Source of the DNA: Acanthosoma haemorrhoidale
Taxonomy: Eukaryota; Arthropoda; Insecta; Hemiptera; Acanthosomatidae
Direction of reading: 5' to 3'
DNA length: 64,000 nucleotides
Assembly: GCA_930367205.1 (NCBI GenBank)
Contig: OV884009.1
Location: forward strand, 88,681,189 to 88,745,188
The notes under the pieces are model-generated. The model did no database searches. It saw only the letters and a list, made by a program, of their open reading frames with translations, and was not told the DNA's origin. Positions 12,001 to 27,000 of this stretch are shown here, one piece after another. The translations under genes and the position numbers were made by a program. The first letter of the stretch is position 1. Every line of letters starts with the position of its first letter.

Positions 12001-15000
12001 CTCTTTTATCAGTGAATCACTTAGACAGTTTTTAAAAAATAGATCACATATGTATAAGCCTAATTGGCATAAATATTTTTACTGAATTGTGTTATAATGT
12101 GTGTATTACTCTATGTTTTGCATTACTCCCCCGAAGGGGAGGACCTTTGTGTTTTTGGGGCTAAAGTTGTTTTTTTTTCTTTTGAAACTATTTTAAGTTG
12201 TGTTTTAATGTTTCATTTTTTACTGATTACTATCTAACAAATATCATGGTCCGTTTGAAAAAAATTTGGTTTTAAATTGATAGCGTTACAGCGATTCTTC
12301 GCTGGCTTCAAAGTGATACTAAAGCTGACAGGACAGACAAGTAGTTGTGTGCAACTATACTGCAAGGCTGAAAGTGTATGGTTAAAGCTTCATGGGAAAT
12401 GAGAGCATTTTGAATTTAGAATATTTAAATGGCTTTTTTATTGTTTCATGTTTCCCTTTATGGCTCCATGGTACATTCAACATAAAATTTGTTTAGGATT
12501 TAATCAAGGTACTATTGGAAAATTTTGAAGGGTTTCATGCTTTATTATATCCATTATTTTATTGTTTTACCCTTAAAAACATTGATATTAATGTAATGAC
12601 ATATTATTCAACTTTTATCTACTAAGTTTTTAATTGATATTCGTAGTACCTAAATATCATTATGAATAATATGATGTTCCAGGCGGAATCTAACCCACAA
12701 AAAAGGAATTTGCCAATGATGAAAACCTCCCCTAAGAAAAAGAAATTTACCAAAAAAAAATATTCTGATGCTGATACTACTACACCACTTGATTCAAATT
12801 CAATGTGCGAGTCATCATTCAGGGAATCTGTAGAATCTGTTAAAGACTCTCCTGTTTTAGACACCACAGATACAAATGAAGAGCATGCTGTAAGACATTT
12901 AATATTTATTTCTTATTATAGTTTTTGACAGTTCAATAATCATTTTAATATTCAAATTTATATACACTAAAACTGTCATTCAAAGAATAGGATGAGCATA
13001 AAAATTTATTGGAAAATCTACAGAGCAAATTTGTAAGCGGGAGGAATTTTTTAGAGAAAAAACTGACAGGATAATTCTTCAATTTTTGAACTTGGCCATT
13101 GTTGTTTTTTTCGCATTGCTTCATTTTCTCGTCAAATTCTATTCAATTTTCTTCTGGGAAGACGAGTTATGTCTCAATTCATGGGAGCTAAAGATTTACT
13201 GCACAAGACATTTTTTACTAATGACATTTTGATAATCTGATAAGTTTTTGAATATTAAGCAAGGTTTTCTGAAATTTACTTTTGTCTGTTTTTTGCCTGC
13301 AAGAAATTCTAAACTAATCAGTATTTTAGTCATTATGAGATGTGCTTAAATTAATTTATAACTTGTTATTTAAGTTTTATTTCTGCACTAAATTTTTGTA
13401 TATCAATGTTTCAGAGCGAGTCTTCCGAAGCAAATATGGAACCAGAAAATTCAATTGAGAAAACTATACCTTGCCCGAATTTACGATTTGGATTTATAGG
13501 TCTTGGAGTAATAGGGAGAGGTATAGTAAAGAACCTGTTAAAATCCAACCGTGAGATTGTGATATGGAACCGAACTCTAGAAAAAGTAAGATAATTATAG
13601 AATCTTTAACATCTAAGTAAATGTATTGTTGTCACAATAGAGGATATTATTGTCATCTAAGTTAGTATTACATGAATGCTGGACTATAGTTATATTCCCA
13701 ATAATAACATTCATATTACATTGAGTAAGGAAAGGGCCCTTGTGTTCATCGAGGGCAGCATATTTTAAGGATAGCGCTAAACCCAATCAATTATTTTAAA
13801 AATAAAAAAGAAATGGTTCATGTCATAAAATGAGAAAGGCTGTTGGATTTGTGAGAGGGCTGTATTAGAAAATAGGTTCCCTGTAAGATTATACCAGATT
13901 GAATAAGGAGTAGCCCTGTACAGTCCAACAATTACACCTTTAGGCTCATTTTATTTAACCCCGAGTATAGATAGATTTATTCTCTTGGAATCTTCCCAAC
14001 TTCTTCACTAAATTCGGGATCATTTTCTATTTAATGGAATTCAGTTTTTCTGTATCCTCTAGTAACCTAGGGTATACATCCTTAGCTAGTGAATAATGCT
14101 TCTCATTCTCCCAGAAAATGGTAGGAAGTTTCTTAATCTATCTTACCCTTGGATTCCCAAGTCTACGTCAATGGGATCTTTTGATGAGGTTCTGAGATAC
14201 TCCTTCTCTTTATAAGTCGACTTAATATGCTGTGTCTAGTTAAAATATCTGTTATTAGGTTTATATTTTGGTGGCTGCAGTTTATCAACCAAGAATTATT
14301 TACCTGTGAGGGCTCATTTGTGAACTACTGGTATAGTCTGCAGCTTAGTGGTTTAAGACAAGCCAATGGCTAGCTCAAGCCAAATACATGGTATTCTTGT
14401 AATTCATGTGATTTTTTGTTACTATCAACACCTGTGCAGCCAGGGGCCTAGTAGAGATGGGGATCTTTTGTTGCTACAAGGTTGGTCCAGGACTCTTATC
14501 CCTTCCCTTTCCAAAAACGATTTTAGTTCATTTGAAGTAATTTCATTATCACTGATTTGCTATCTGGAAAATCCTTATGCAGCTAGCCAAAATTTACTAT
14601 GTAGAGCTGTGCTGATGACTGCATACACCTCTACCTTAGCTTTAAAGGTATTATTAAATTACTAGACACTATCTCCTTCCTATATTGGAAAGAGACCTTT
14701 ACCTGATGGTTTGACATATTTCTTATTTGTATACCAGATTCTGTTAAGAGGAAAGGCAATTCCTCCCACAATCACTGCTCAATTGTGGAAAGGATCAATT
14801 TAGTTAGGGTTTTTAGTTGCTTGGATTGTAATTAAATTTGTGTATGAGTATATCCTGCAGTATTGTCAATGACACCCAATAAATATGTAAGCCCATAGTC
14901 ATCACTGTCATTTTATATAAAGTTGTTAGCTGCCAAGTTCTATTTTTTGACAAAGATGGTAGATTACAGATGGCCTAAACAGCCAGATGGTATTAAGTCT

Positions 15001-18000
15001 GGACTGTAAGCAGGGTAAGAAGTTCAATTGTATCCAGTTGTGAAATTTTTTGTTTTGTGTAACAAGTAATATGGTATCTTGTTGAAACAAAATCCGATTT
15101 CTGTTCACTAATCCTGGTTAACAACATCATACATTCCTTTTAACTGATCACTATAAAGGTCTGAATCAATGGTTTGGAATGAATTATGCCTTCGTAATTC
15201 CAAAATACAGAGAGCATTACCTTTTTTTCTAATTGCTCTTGCTTAGCGACTGGCACAGGAGGCTGATTGCAGTCTAACTATTGTTTCATGATCTAAGGGT
15301 TTCTTCAAATGTATCCATTTTTCATCAATTATTTTAATGAAATGTTCATTTAGTTTTTTCAAAAGATGTTGACAAATTTCTACTCAATGTTGTGCTCAAT
15401 TTCATTTATAAAACTTAGTGGTCAATTTATGGGGACAACTCTTGATAAGTGATTCATTTTCCCTAAGTTATGCAGACCACTATTTATGGTGGATTGGGAA
15501 ACACCAAGCTCTCTTGCCAATTCCCAAGTACTTTTTGTTGGGTCTGCCTCAACAGAGTCCCGCTGAGCTACTTTAAGAAATGATTTTTGTTCAGAACCCT
15601 GTTTCCTCTCGAGGCTGATGTCACCAACTAGTTTCAAATTTCTGGAACCATCTACTCACAGTCTGTTCAGAAAGAACATCCTCATCTTCGAGTTGCCACA
15701 AGAAATGGGTTGTTTCAGTGGCAGAAAACTTATGTTTCCAATAATGGCGTGATATTTCAAATTTTAGTGCCATGTTGTTTAGCTGATTGCTAAGACAAAA
15801 CTGAAAGCAACACAAGGGCATTTTGGTTACAAATTCATTTAGTATAGTCTAGGGATTAAAGTGATATCAACCTTAATTGGATTTGAAAAACAAATAAAGC
15901 TCTGATCAGTTGATTACAATTTCCAAGAAAATGCAATCAGTCATTTTTTAGGACTCACATTTTTGTAGATAATTTGGGGCTGCTGACCTTTGGTTCTGGT
16001 CGCACATCATAATCACATCCCCACTGCTGCCACTTTATTAGTTTGCTTGTTTTAAACTCATTTTCATTGAAATACCCACCATTCATTTATAACAGTTTAG
16101 AATCCCTACAAAATCTCCAACCAAAACTTTCCCTTCATGAAGGAAGGCCTGCACTACAACAGGAAATAAATTTGAGTAGTGTTATTTCCTTTCACTCCAA
16201 GGATCATACCTTAATTTTCAGTTCATAGATTGAGGTTTCTATGATCTTGTGTTTATACTTCTAGCCCAAGTTTGCTATTATAACCCTGATTTTCGCTCCT
16301 ACTTGATGTACATCATTAAAACTGAAGTAGTACAGGATTCTAGTAGTAAAGATAGATACATATAAGAGGGGGTAATTACGTTGTGTTTGTGATATAGTCA
16401 TAGTGGACCTGGAGTATGAGTACAGCAGGCTCTTTTACAAAGGCAATTTATAGTGTACAATGGGCCAACCTGACTGTGTTGGACATTCATCAATCCTGAT
16501 CTCTTTGTATTTGCCTAGTATGTAAAGGGTTGGCCAAAAAGTCTGTTCGGTTTTTGTCGTCACGAAACTTCAAGCAGTCTAATATGTAGCTAACTTCAGT
16601 ACGGACTGAAGCAAGGGACGGCCCTTGCGAGTGCACTCTTGTCAGATACTAGACACTCCAACGTAGTTTGATGCGAAATTCCGACAAGTTTGATTGTATT
16701 TTGTGTATTTAGGATCATCCTGAAAATGGAAAACCAAAACGAACATTATCGACACCTCATGCTTTTTTATTTTAAAAAAAGCAAGAAAGCAGTGGAAACT
16801 TGCAGGAAGATATGCGCTGTATACGGAGAGGATGATATTACAGACCGTGTGTGCCAGACGTCGTTTTCAAGATTTCAATCAGGAAATTTTTTGGTTCAAG
16901 ACGCACCTTGCTCTGGCCGTCCAACTGAGATTAACAGCGACAAAGTGAAGAAATTAGTCGACACCAATCCCCGTTATACAACTAGGGAGATCGCAGTTAT
17001 CCTCAAAATATCCAAATCGAGTGTTGAAAACCATCTGCATCAACTTGGCTACGTGAGCAGGCTAGATGTTTGGGTTCCCCATCAACTTAGTGAGGCTAAC
17101 CTCGCCCAAAGGATTTCCATATGCGATTCTTTACGGAAACGTGAAGAAAACTATCCTTTTTTGAAGAGAATGATGACAGGGGACGAAAAGTGGATCGTAT
17201 ATAACAATGTGGATGGCAAACACTTGTGGGGGAAGCCCGGCGAATCACCACAAACAACCCCCAAACCACAAGGACTTCACCCAAAGAAAGTTATGCTCTC
17301 GATTTGGTGGGATTGGAGGGGTGTTGTCTTTTACGAATTCTTCCCACGAACATGACCATCAATTCGGATGTTTACTGTGACCAGCTGGACAAATTAAATG
17401 CAGCGATCCACCAGAAGCGTCCAGAACTAGCCAACCATAAGGGGATTGTCTTCTATCACGACAATGCCTGACCGGGCGGTTCAAGTAAGCGGTAAGTGGG
17501 CACTTCTTTGCAGACGCGGCAGAAGTTACTGGAGCTTGGCTGGAAAGTTTTGCCATTTATTTTAAAAAAGGAAAGAAAGCGGTGGAAACTTGCTGGAAGA
17601 TATGCGCTGTATACAGAGAGGATGCTATTACAGAACGTGTGTGCCAGAAGTGGTTTTCAAAATATCGATCGGGAAATTTTTCGGTTCAAGACCCACCTCG
17701 CTCTCACCAATTTCCATATTCGCCCGACCTTGCACCTTCAGATTTCCACCTGTTTCAGTCTCTTCAAAATTCATTGAATGGACAGACCTTCAACTCTGAA
17801 GAAGATGTAAAAATCCACTTGGAAAATTTTTTTGCCAGTAAAGATAGGAAATTCTTTGAGCATGGAATTATGAATCTGCCCATGAGATGGCAGAAGATAC
17901 TGGAACAAAACGGCAATTATATCATTGATTGAATAAATCGCTTTGTGTTTAAAAGTTGTGTTTTATTTTCGCTTAAAATACCAAACGGACTTTTTGGCCA

Positions 18001-21000
18001 ACCTGATACTTATTTTAACCCCTAGGTAAGATGGGGCCATCAACATAATAGGGACAGCACATTAGGATATTGTATGGAGGGGTAATATCATTTAAACTCG
18101 CCCATCTAATAGAAGTCCCAATTGGAAACAGGTCTCATTTCTGTCACTTGGAGAAAAAAAAATCATGCCCAATGATATGATATATTATGGAACATAACAG
18201 CACACATTTGTCCACACAGCAAGCTTATATTTTTTTTATAACATGGTACAAACCAAGAATCCTTTCGAAAGAAGAGGAAGGATTGTCACAGTAGTTGGTA
18301 GATGGTGCTAGGTTGTTCCCTTTCACCCTAATTTCAATTTTTGTAATCTAATTCACTACTTTTTTTATGGCTACTCGTTTATGCTTTATGAGGCTGAGTG
18401 AACCCCAACCAGACCCATTCCTCAAAATGAAAACCTCAAGGAAGCTATAAATTAAAACGAATCTGTGCAGTTAGAATTTAGCATGTTAACCACTATACTA
18501 CAGGGATGGAAATCATTTATTTAGTATTACATTCTGTATACTTTTAAAAGTGAATTAATTCTAAATTTTTGGTTAGTACTTTACAAAACAAAAATACATG
18601 ATTTTTCAATAAAATGGTTTGCTATTTACATAAATCAAATGTTAAAATAAATAGAGCACTTGGTATAAATTTTTTTTTACACATTCTGAGGCAATTTCAT
18701 AATTGTGCTTTAATGATAAATCTTTTTCAATCCCAAATATAACATGTATTCTAATTATGAATTGGGTAATATTAAACATGAATAGCATTTTACAATATTT
18801 TATTGTTTTCACACAGACTGTACAACTAGTTTCCATTATTATTTTGGCACTATAATTCAGTTTCACAACTTTTTTCCAAGGAATCAAGCTGGATGTTTTC
18901 ACAAGTCAATGTTTTTTTAATTTCTGGCATGCTTGTACTTCGAAAAGGATTTTTTTTGAACAATAGAGTATTATCAGAGTTGACTTTATATTTTTCAATC
19001 CTATTCATCTTTAATTTTTTTGAACAATCTCGATGAAAGTTATCTTCAAGAGATATCTCGTGTAATAATTGGTCTTTTGCAGGAGTGTTTGGGCTTTGAG
19101 ACAGTTCAGAAGGTGTATAATACACAGATTGACAGTCTGAATTCATTTCCTCTACTTTTGTTTTAATGTACACTTCATAACTGGCCTCATCTTGATTACC
19201 GTCACTTGATTCACTTTTACTACAAGAACCATTGCGGCAGTTTTCTAAATAAAGGTTGGGTAAATTTTCTAGTAATTTGTTTAGTGTCTGTTGTTGGTAT
19301 TTGTACGATTCTCTGAAACGAAGAACTTGATGAGAACTGAACTTACGAATACGATTCCTCTGAAAAACATAATTTTCTCGTACCCAGCTCAGTTGGCCAT
19401 TTGAATACTCCTTTACACGTTTGACCTAGCAAAAAAAATGTAATGAAAATATATTTAAATTTAAAATACAATTATATTCGTAACACAATCGTTTTATAAA
19501 TAAATTAAGTATCACAAAAAGTGCAAGATCAATAATTGTAACTGGTATACATATTTACTATAGCCAATAATGTTGTTAAAAGATATATCCATATATAACT
19601 TAGGCATTATTTACCTGATCATAATACTGATCTTTCATTGAGGATAAATGACTTGTGCCATAATTTCTGATATCTTTAAAATTTTTAACTTGTCCTTGAT
19701 AACTATCACAAATCCACTCAACTTGTTGTACACAATTATCTTTTATTTTATGCACCTAGAAATTTAACATTATATTATATATATAGTACTGAATTAAGAT
19801 GTAAATACAAATGAATTGTAAAACAACCTGGAGGGTGTAGTTTTCTCTTAGTTTGTCCAACTGTTGCGTTTTATATTGTTCAATGGATTCCATGATTTGA
19901 AATAATTGTTTTCTACTAGGTGACTCATTACGCAAACTACGGCAACCACATCTACAAAAATGTATGAAGTTAATTAAAACATCTTAGTTTTAAAAAATAT
20001 ATATATATTATTTACCAACTGACCTTTTTAATAATGTTCTAATCATTTGAATCACTATTGTTATTATTAGAAAACTAACTGCTGAAACAATGCCTGCCAA
20101 AATACTTAAAATTTTTATTCTGTAGAACGTTATTGGATCTAACTGCACTACTATTGGTGTTGTTGAATTAATAGAGTTAATTTCATTCTGAAAGTGACAT
20201 TTGTACAGACCAATGTCTTCTCTGAAAATGCGAGCAATGAATAAAGTGCCATTGTCTAATATTTGCAATCGATCATCGTTTCTTATCACATGGTGCTCTT
20301 TTAGTCTTGAAGTCATAGTAGTATTGGACGGTGTCGTCCATATAACTATGGGTAAGTCTCTAAAATTATCACAGTGAAGGGCAGCAGGATGCCCAAGTTC
20401 AAACACCATCGGCTTTATTTTGTGATTATAACTATTGTAATAAGTCATCGATTTAGTTAAATTTTTAAGACATATTTTTTCCATTTTAACCTTAGAGTTT
20501 TTATTTGACCAATCCAAATACCATTTTGTTTTGGTGTCGCATATTATTGGGTTTCCTTGGACCAAAAGAATATTCAGCTGGGTTAAACTCATCAAGTATG
20601 TATCCATACTTGATATATTACAGTAGCTGAGATCAATATGTTTAAGTTTTGGTATTGCATAGAATGTGAAATTAGCGATGTCTGTTAAGTATTGGTTACC
20701 ATTTAGTTTCAATGTAGTTAGTTCAGATAATCCAAAAAAGCTATTTCTCTCTAATGTATTTAAGTATGTATTTTCTAGAGATAAAGTTTTTAAATTGCTA
20801 CAATTAGCAAATAAGAATTCGGTTATTAGATTAATAGGATTATTACTTAAATTCAAACTTTCCAAATTCTCAAGATTTGTAAATAACTTTTTTGGGAGAT
20901 ATTTAATGTAATTTGAGCTTAAATCTAGATACTGCAGTGAAACTAAATTATTTAAAAAATGTTCTCCAAGATTAGTGAGTTCATTATGTGATAAATCGAG

Positions 21001-24000
21001 GTATTCTAAATTGAACAAACTAACAAAACCACTTTCGTGTATATATCTTAATCTATTATAATTAATGCTCAGCTGTTTCAGTTGAGTCAATTTTAAAAAT
21101 ATATCCTGATGTATGTCCGTTATTAAGTTATATGAAAGATCTAATGTAACTAGTGTTGTAAGATTAGAAACATATGCAGTATGAGAGTTTGTAAAGTGAT
21201 TATGGCTTAGATATAATTCCTTGATGTTTCTTAGATTTCGGAATATATTGTTGATAGGACTTAACTCATTAATTGTCAAATTTAACACCTGAAGTTTTGA
21301 TAATGGCCAAAGGGATTGGCCCAAATCAGTGATCTTATTGTTGCCTAAGTCTAAATGTGTTAATGCCGTAAGTTTTGTAAAACTGCAGTCTGAGATCCTT
21401 TTTATCGTACTATTTTGCCATATTACAACTGAAATTTGTGATTTTTCCCTAGTATCAAAAATTAAGTCTTCACAATTTAATGTTTCTTTAGGAACATCAT
21501 TGAAATTAAGTAATGAGAGGTTTAAAAATATATAGCTTTTATGGTATGGCACAGAGGAACAGTAGATCTGTTTGTATGAGATATTATTTTCATTTGGCAG
21601 ACACTGACAACCCTCAAGGCAATTAATTAGACCTTTAGTTATTTGTAAAATGCACAGCAGGTTTAATAGAAGGCCGCCTGCACATAGGAGTTTCCTTAAA
21701 TTCATATTTCATCATTCTGCAAACTATCTGGAACACATATTTCAAAATCGCAATATAGGTCTTGTACTTGAAAAAGTTCAAATTACATTTTAGTTTTATT
21801 AATGGAACAAAAAGAATCATATAAACTTATTTATTAATAATGATTAATTCAAACAGTTCCTGTATTAAACAACTTTAATTCACAAATATCCACTCACCTT
21901 TGAATTACATTATAATTGGCGTGTTTTAAAAGCTGGTATTAACTTAGTTTTATTCCTACTGACAACTGTTACACATTTTCAGTAACTGATATACATGTCA
22001 ACAAACTTCAACCAAACACGTAACCTGAATACTGTTGAGACAGCTGTTCAGCGAAGGTAACCTAACAAATCGATTACAGTGAAGTACAAGTTTCTCTTTG
22101 GATTTTTAGGAACATCGGTAAATCGTAAGTTAGTAAGATCGGCAACATTTAGTATTTAGTATAGGCTGTATAAAAACTATTAATTCACAATGGGAAGGAT
22201 CTGGCCGCACAAGTTCGCCAAAATTAATAAATAAACTCCCTTGTATTATAGAAATCGAAGTACTTTTGTTAAGATGTCAGTTATCTTAACATGACCTGGT
22301 GTGAGGATTCGTTCTCAGGAAAGGAGGGGGGAAAAATATATTTTATCACGTATTACCTATATTTCAACACATCACTAATTTTTGTTGACTTTAATTTTAA
22401 TGAATTTATGACGGCATATTTAAATTAAAACATTGTTATAAGTGACAACCTTTGATTATTAATGAATATCGTTCTTTGCAAACGAAATTTTCGTTGTTGT
22501 ATCGTCAAAAACGTTTTTTTATAAAGTTTTACACCATTTTATAATTCCTGTTAGAGCCGGGAACTATATTAAAAAAACAGGATCTTAACGTACTTAGTAG
22601 AATTTATGTTTCGCCGGTTTTTTGACGAAATTTGAGTGTTTTACACACCATTAGTTGTTATTATTTTTCATAATCCAGAAAATTAAAAGCGTCTTGTCGT
22701 TTTATACTTTCGTTGACTTTCTCGCTTGAACAAATCTTTGGTCTTAGTAATGTACGAAGTTATAAAAAATAAAATTACGCATATACGCAACGCACGTTGT
22801 ACTGACCTAGAATTAATCATAGAACGTAATTTAACTGTAAGTTCATGGCTAGCTGTGAAACCAGATATAAGCTAGAGGTTGGGAATCGGTTTGGGCTAGT
22901 GAAAAAAAGATGTTAGATTTTATTGTTCTCACCGGGTGTGGGTAAATTTACGCTTTGAAGCACCAATTTTTATCGCTTAGCATTCCTTATTTTGACATCT
23001 TTTGATAACAATTCAAGTTTATGAAACTGAGCAATGACTGTATGTGTGCAAGTCATTATATAAGACTCCCAGCTAAAGCCACTATCTTAAATTGGATGAT
23101 TGTCGAAACGTTCCCTATTTAATATGCAAATCTAATATCATTTTCTTTGACAAGCCTTCCCTGACTCCCCACACCCACTTCTATTTAAAGGTGCCCTTTA
23201 AGGAGTATTAAGAAACGTTGCTTCAATGATAGTTTCAACAATCAACAAGGGCAAGGCTGGACAGTTATGAAGTTCTGTAAGTGCCCACTTATGGCTCTTA
23301 TTTTTATTTGTCGATTCAACTATCTTTCATTGAGTAATTATGAAAAAAATTTGATTCGATAATTATTTTGGAACATTATCTTTAAAAAATTATTTTTAGC
23401 ACTAGCTCCCTCTCCAATTTCAGTAGTGTTAGTAGTAAATATTTTTGTTTTACTACTTCTCTCCATCCTTAACAAGTATGTGCCTCTTCAGACTTTCTGA
23501 GCCCAATGTCCCCCAGCTCCTTTGTTGATTCAGGAAATTAAAGACTTAATGAGTTCATCTATTTCACCATTATTTTTCTGTGTTTACACCAACGCCTCCT
23601 TACATACATCACTGCTTCCACAGTGAGCCGAGCATACATTCCACCTGTATGCCGACGGCGCCCAAAATTACCTATCCTTTCCTCCTTGTCTGCTCCAATC
23701 CGCCTCCATAATTACTCGAGTTAGGAAGACTTGAACTGTATTGAGGCTATGGGATCTCTCCATAGTCTTTGATTGAATGCAGAGAAATACAAGGCAATCG
23801 TCACTGGTTCTTGTCCTCTTCTCAAAATCCTAATCCCACCTTCACCACCGGTGGTCAACCTATCGAACTCTCTACTACCGTCAAAAATCTAGGTTTGGTT
23901 ACTAACCAAATCCTGTCCTGGAAAGACCACATTTCTCAAATCACCCAGAGACTGTAACATTTTGCGGAACTATTCCGAGTTGCGATGGTTGCATCCTTCC

Positions 24001-27000
24001 GCCCATCATAAATACTTCCTTGGATCCCTCCTCTTTAATATTATCTTGACTAAAAAGCACCCTTACCTTCATAACTTCCTCCAATTCCAACAATACTATA
24101 CCCTACCCTTCCGACCTGTATTATCCTTCTCACAAATCTGTTTCCTTTGACCATTCTTTTTTCTTATCCGTGCAAATAACCTATGTAACTCTATTCCCAT
24201 CAGATATTTGTAGTTCATCAACTCTACCAATCTTTAAATCGAGACTTTACCAGTTTCTAATCTCCTTCCAGTCTAACAATTCATAATTAATCATTATTAT
24301 TCTGTTAATTTATTTTTCATTCATCCCAGCATCCTCTCATATTATATCCATGTTTCATTTATTTATTTTTTTATCTCCATTGATTTTTGTTTCAAATTTG
24401 TTGATGTTAGTTCTTTGTAGTAATCTCATGTGTACATAGCCATAGCACATCATACTATACATTCGTATGTAGTATTTATTATTTATAGCCAATCAAATCT
24501 GTTTAATGTTATGTTTTTTTTGTTGACAGCTAGACATTCATATTATGTTTCTTGTTGTTATTTTTAGGGAACAATGCCCCAGAATAAACTGCTGTTTTTT
24601 AATTTTTTATTTGTCTCAAGTTTATCTTTATTCTTGCTCATTTTATAGACCAGCAAATGTTCCTATATTTTATTTATTTCATCAATCAGTTATGATTGTT
24701 TTTTAATCATTATGTTATTATTTTGTTTAGGCCTCTGATTTTAGATCATTAGGAGCGAGAATAGTCTCAACTCCTGCAGCTGTTGTGAGAGAAACAGACA
24801 TTATTTTTTGTTGTGTTTCTGATGCTGCTGCGTCTAAAGAAGTAAGTTTAAATTTTAGACTGCTTTATACGTCTATGATATAAATTAATTAATCATTCTT
24901 ATTTCTTTTATAGGTTATGTTCGGTGCAGTTATCCACCATTTAACTCCTGATAAATCCTATGTTGATATAACTAGTGTTGATGTGGATTCATCTTTAGAT
25001 TTATCAGAGGTAAACTGCATAATTTAATAAATAAAATATATAATTGGCAAAGTTAAACAGCTAGAAAAGTAGAGCCAGTAGCCTAGTTTTTTATTTTAAT
25101 TTTTAATATATCAACTACGAATCACATTTTAGTTATATATCTATAACATAATAAATATTCCTACCTAAACATGTTGAAAAATTTAAAGCCTTTTTTTTAT
25201 AGTTGTTTTCTTACCCATAGTGATTAAATCTGACATGAAATATTATCAACACCATATTACCAGAGTGGGGGAATTCTTTTGTCACTGCACGATCCCAATT
25301 TAACAATGTACAGCATTGTATTATCATGTTAAGTACCTTACCTCCTGGTGTTCTTTCAAAAGTTGGCCAAACTGACTTCTTTTGTTTAAGATGTTTGCAT
25401 CATTCATATGTTATAAACTCGTTATCAATTATCAGCTGTTCTGTGATAATGTTAGCATTGTTTACACTTGTAACTATAGTGGAAAACAATCGAGAAGGTT
25501 ATCCTACTCAAATAATTATGTGTTTATTGTGTGTGTGCATTCTGTTCAGATCAATAAATAAAGAGTTGATAAAGATTTGATCAAAAGGTTATTCATTCTT
25601 TATTTTATGTCAGCATCTTTCATAAATATTTTTTCTGTTGGTTCTGCCTACATAAGACTCTTTGTACTTGCCACATTCTATTCAGTCTCTTTTTATTTGA
25701 TATGTGTCCTTAGTTTGAGAGATAGATTTAGTGCAATTATTATAAAAAATAGAAAATTATTTATAAGATACAGGAAAATGTTAAACAATACAAGCTAGTT
25801 TTGCCAAAACTTAAAAGACACAATGTTGCATCACAGGAGGTATCAATTTTGGCTACAAAAAATTAATCAATAGTCTGAAAAGTATTGAAATTTATCTTAA
25901 TTTATTTGCAGCTCATAATTTAATAGAACTGAGGAAATTCAAAGGTGTGTTTGATGAAAAATGCACGATATACATTCCTTAGCAATAGCAGCTATTCATT
26001 ATCTAAATTGAGTTGAATTAATATCAATCTTGTTGACATCACACAAGATTCACAAAAAAAAAAAAAAAAAAATCCGAAGTTGTTTTTAACATTTCATTTG
26101 TATTGATTCTAATCATTTTCAGGCTGTGTTTGCCAAAGGCTGTCGGTATATGGAAGTGAGGCTTCAAGGAAGCAAAAAAGAAGCAGAGGAAGGGACATTG
26201 ATAAGCCTTGCTGCCGGAGAACAGTCGTTATATACGGATTGTTCATATTTCTTTAATTCATGCTGCAAAAAATCAATTTACATGGGTAAATAGCAACTAT
26301 TTAATGGAATAATTGTGTTGTTTTTAAATTAAAATATAACCAGATTAGCAATGAGCGACCAGCTAGCAGCCATATGTGGCCCTCTAGGGTTCTTCATGCT
26401 CAACATATCATTAGTTTGCTCAATCACATATCATAACTAACGATTATTTTCAATTGTGAAAAACTTTTTGTCAGGCCAAATAAAAATGATGGAAGGTTTC
26501 ATGCAAGGAACAAAGCAATGTTTAATTAAAATATTTAGCATTCTTTTTTTTTTTTAAGTGTATTCCATTTCCCAATAGTTTTTACAGGTGAAAGTGAATT
26601 AATTTCTTGAACTTGTGACCTAAAATAAGTGTAGGAGGGTGAAGGTTTTTGACTATACAAGTTGCCTTGGATCCAATGGTACTAAATCCCTTAGCTGTAA
26701 GCCAGCTCACTTATTCAACATTTTATGTACTAGTTAAATTTCTCGTAATTTCTTTTCCTTATATTGTTGAAAACAACTGAATAACTTAAATATTAATTAC
26801 CTCTATAGAATACGTGCTTTGGCTTTTTTTCCTCTCTTTTATTGTATAGAATAATTAATCCCGATTTTTGCCCAAATAGTTCGGTGTGGAGAAAGTTTTG
26901 AGCTGTTCTGGCCTCATTACAAAAAATTTTACTACTAGCATCCACCGCCACACCACCACCATAGCTGTCTTTAGTAAATATGGTTAAACACTGGTTGTGG

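Noticed and set aside
18440..18505. A-box-like TGTAGTATAGTGG on the minus strand, possible tRNA or SINE
   Set aside because: No acceptable B-box at a tRNA-like distance and no stems.
20008..20023. Ending the LRR-Ig protein at the stop at 20008 (565 aa)
   Set aside because: The last codons run into a GTCAGT donor, and the three following exons join in frame and encode a coherent tail. The short form could exist only by intron retention.
25326..25798. Two hydrophobic plus-strand frames in a GLYR1 intron, possible membrane protein
   Set aside because: AT-rich DNA gives hydrophobic frames by chance. The two are in different phases, have no signal for splicing, and match no family.
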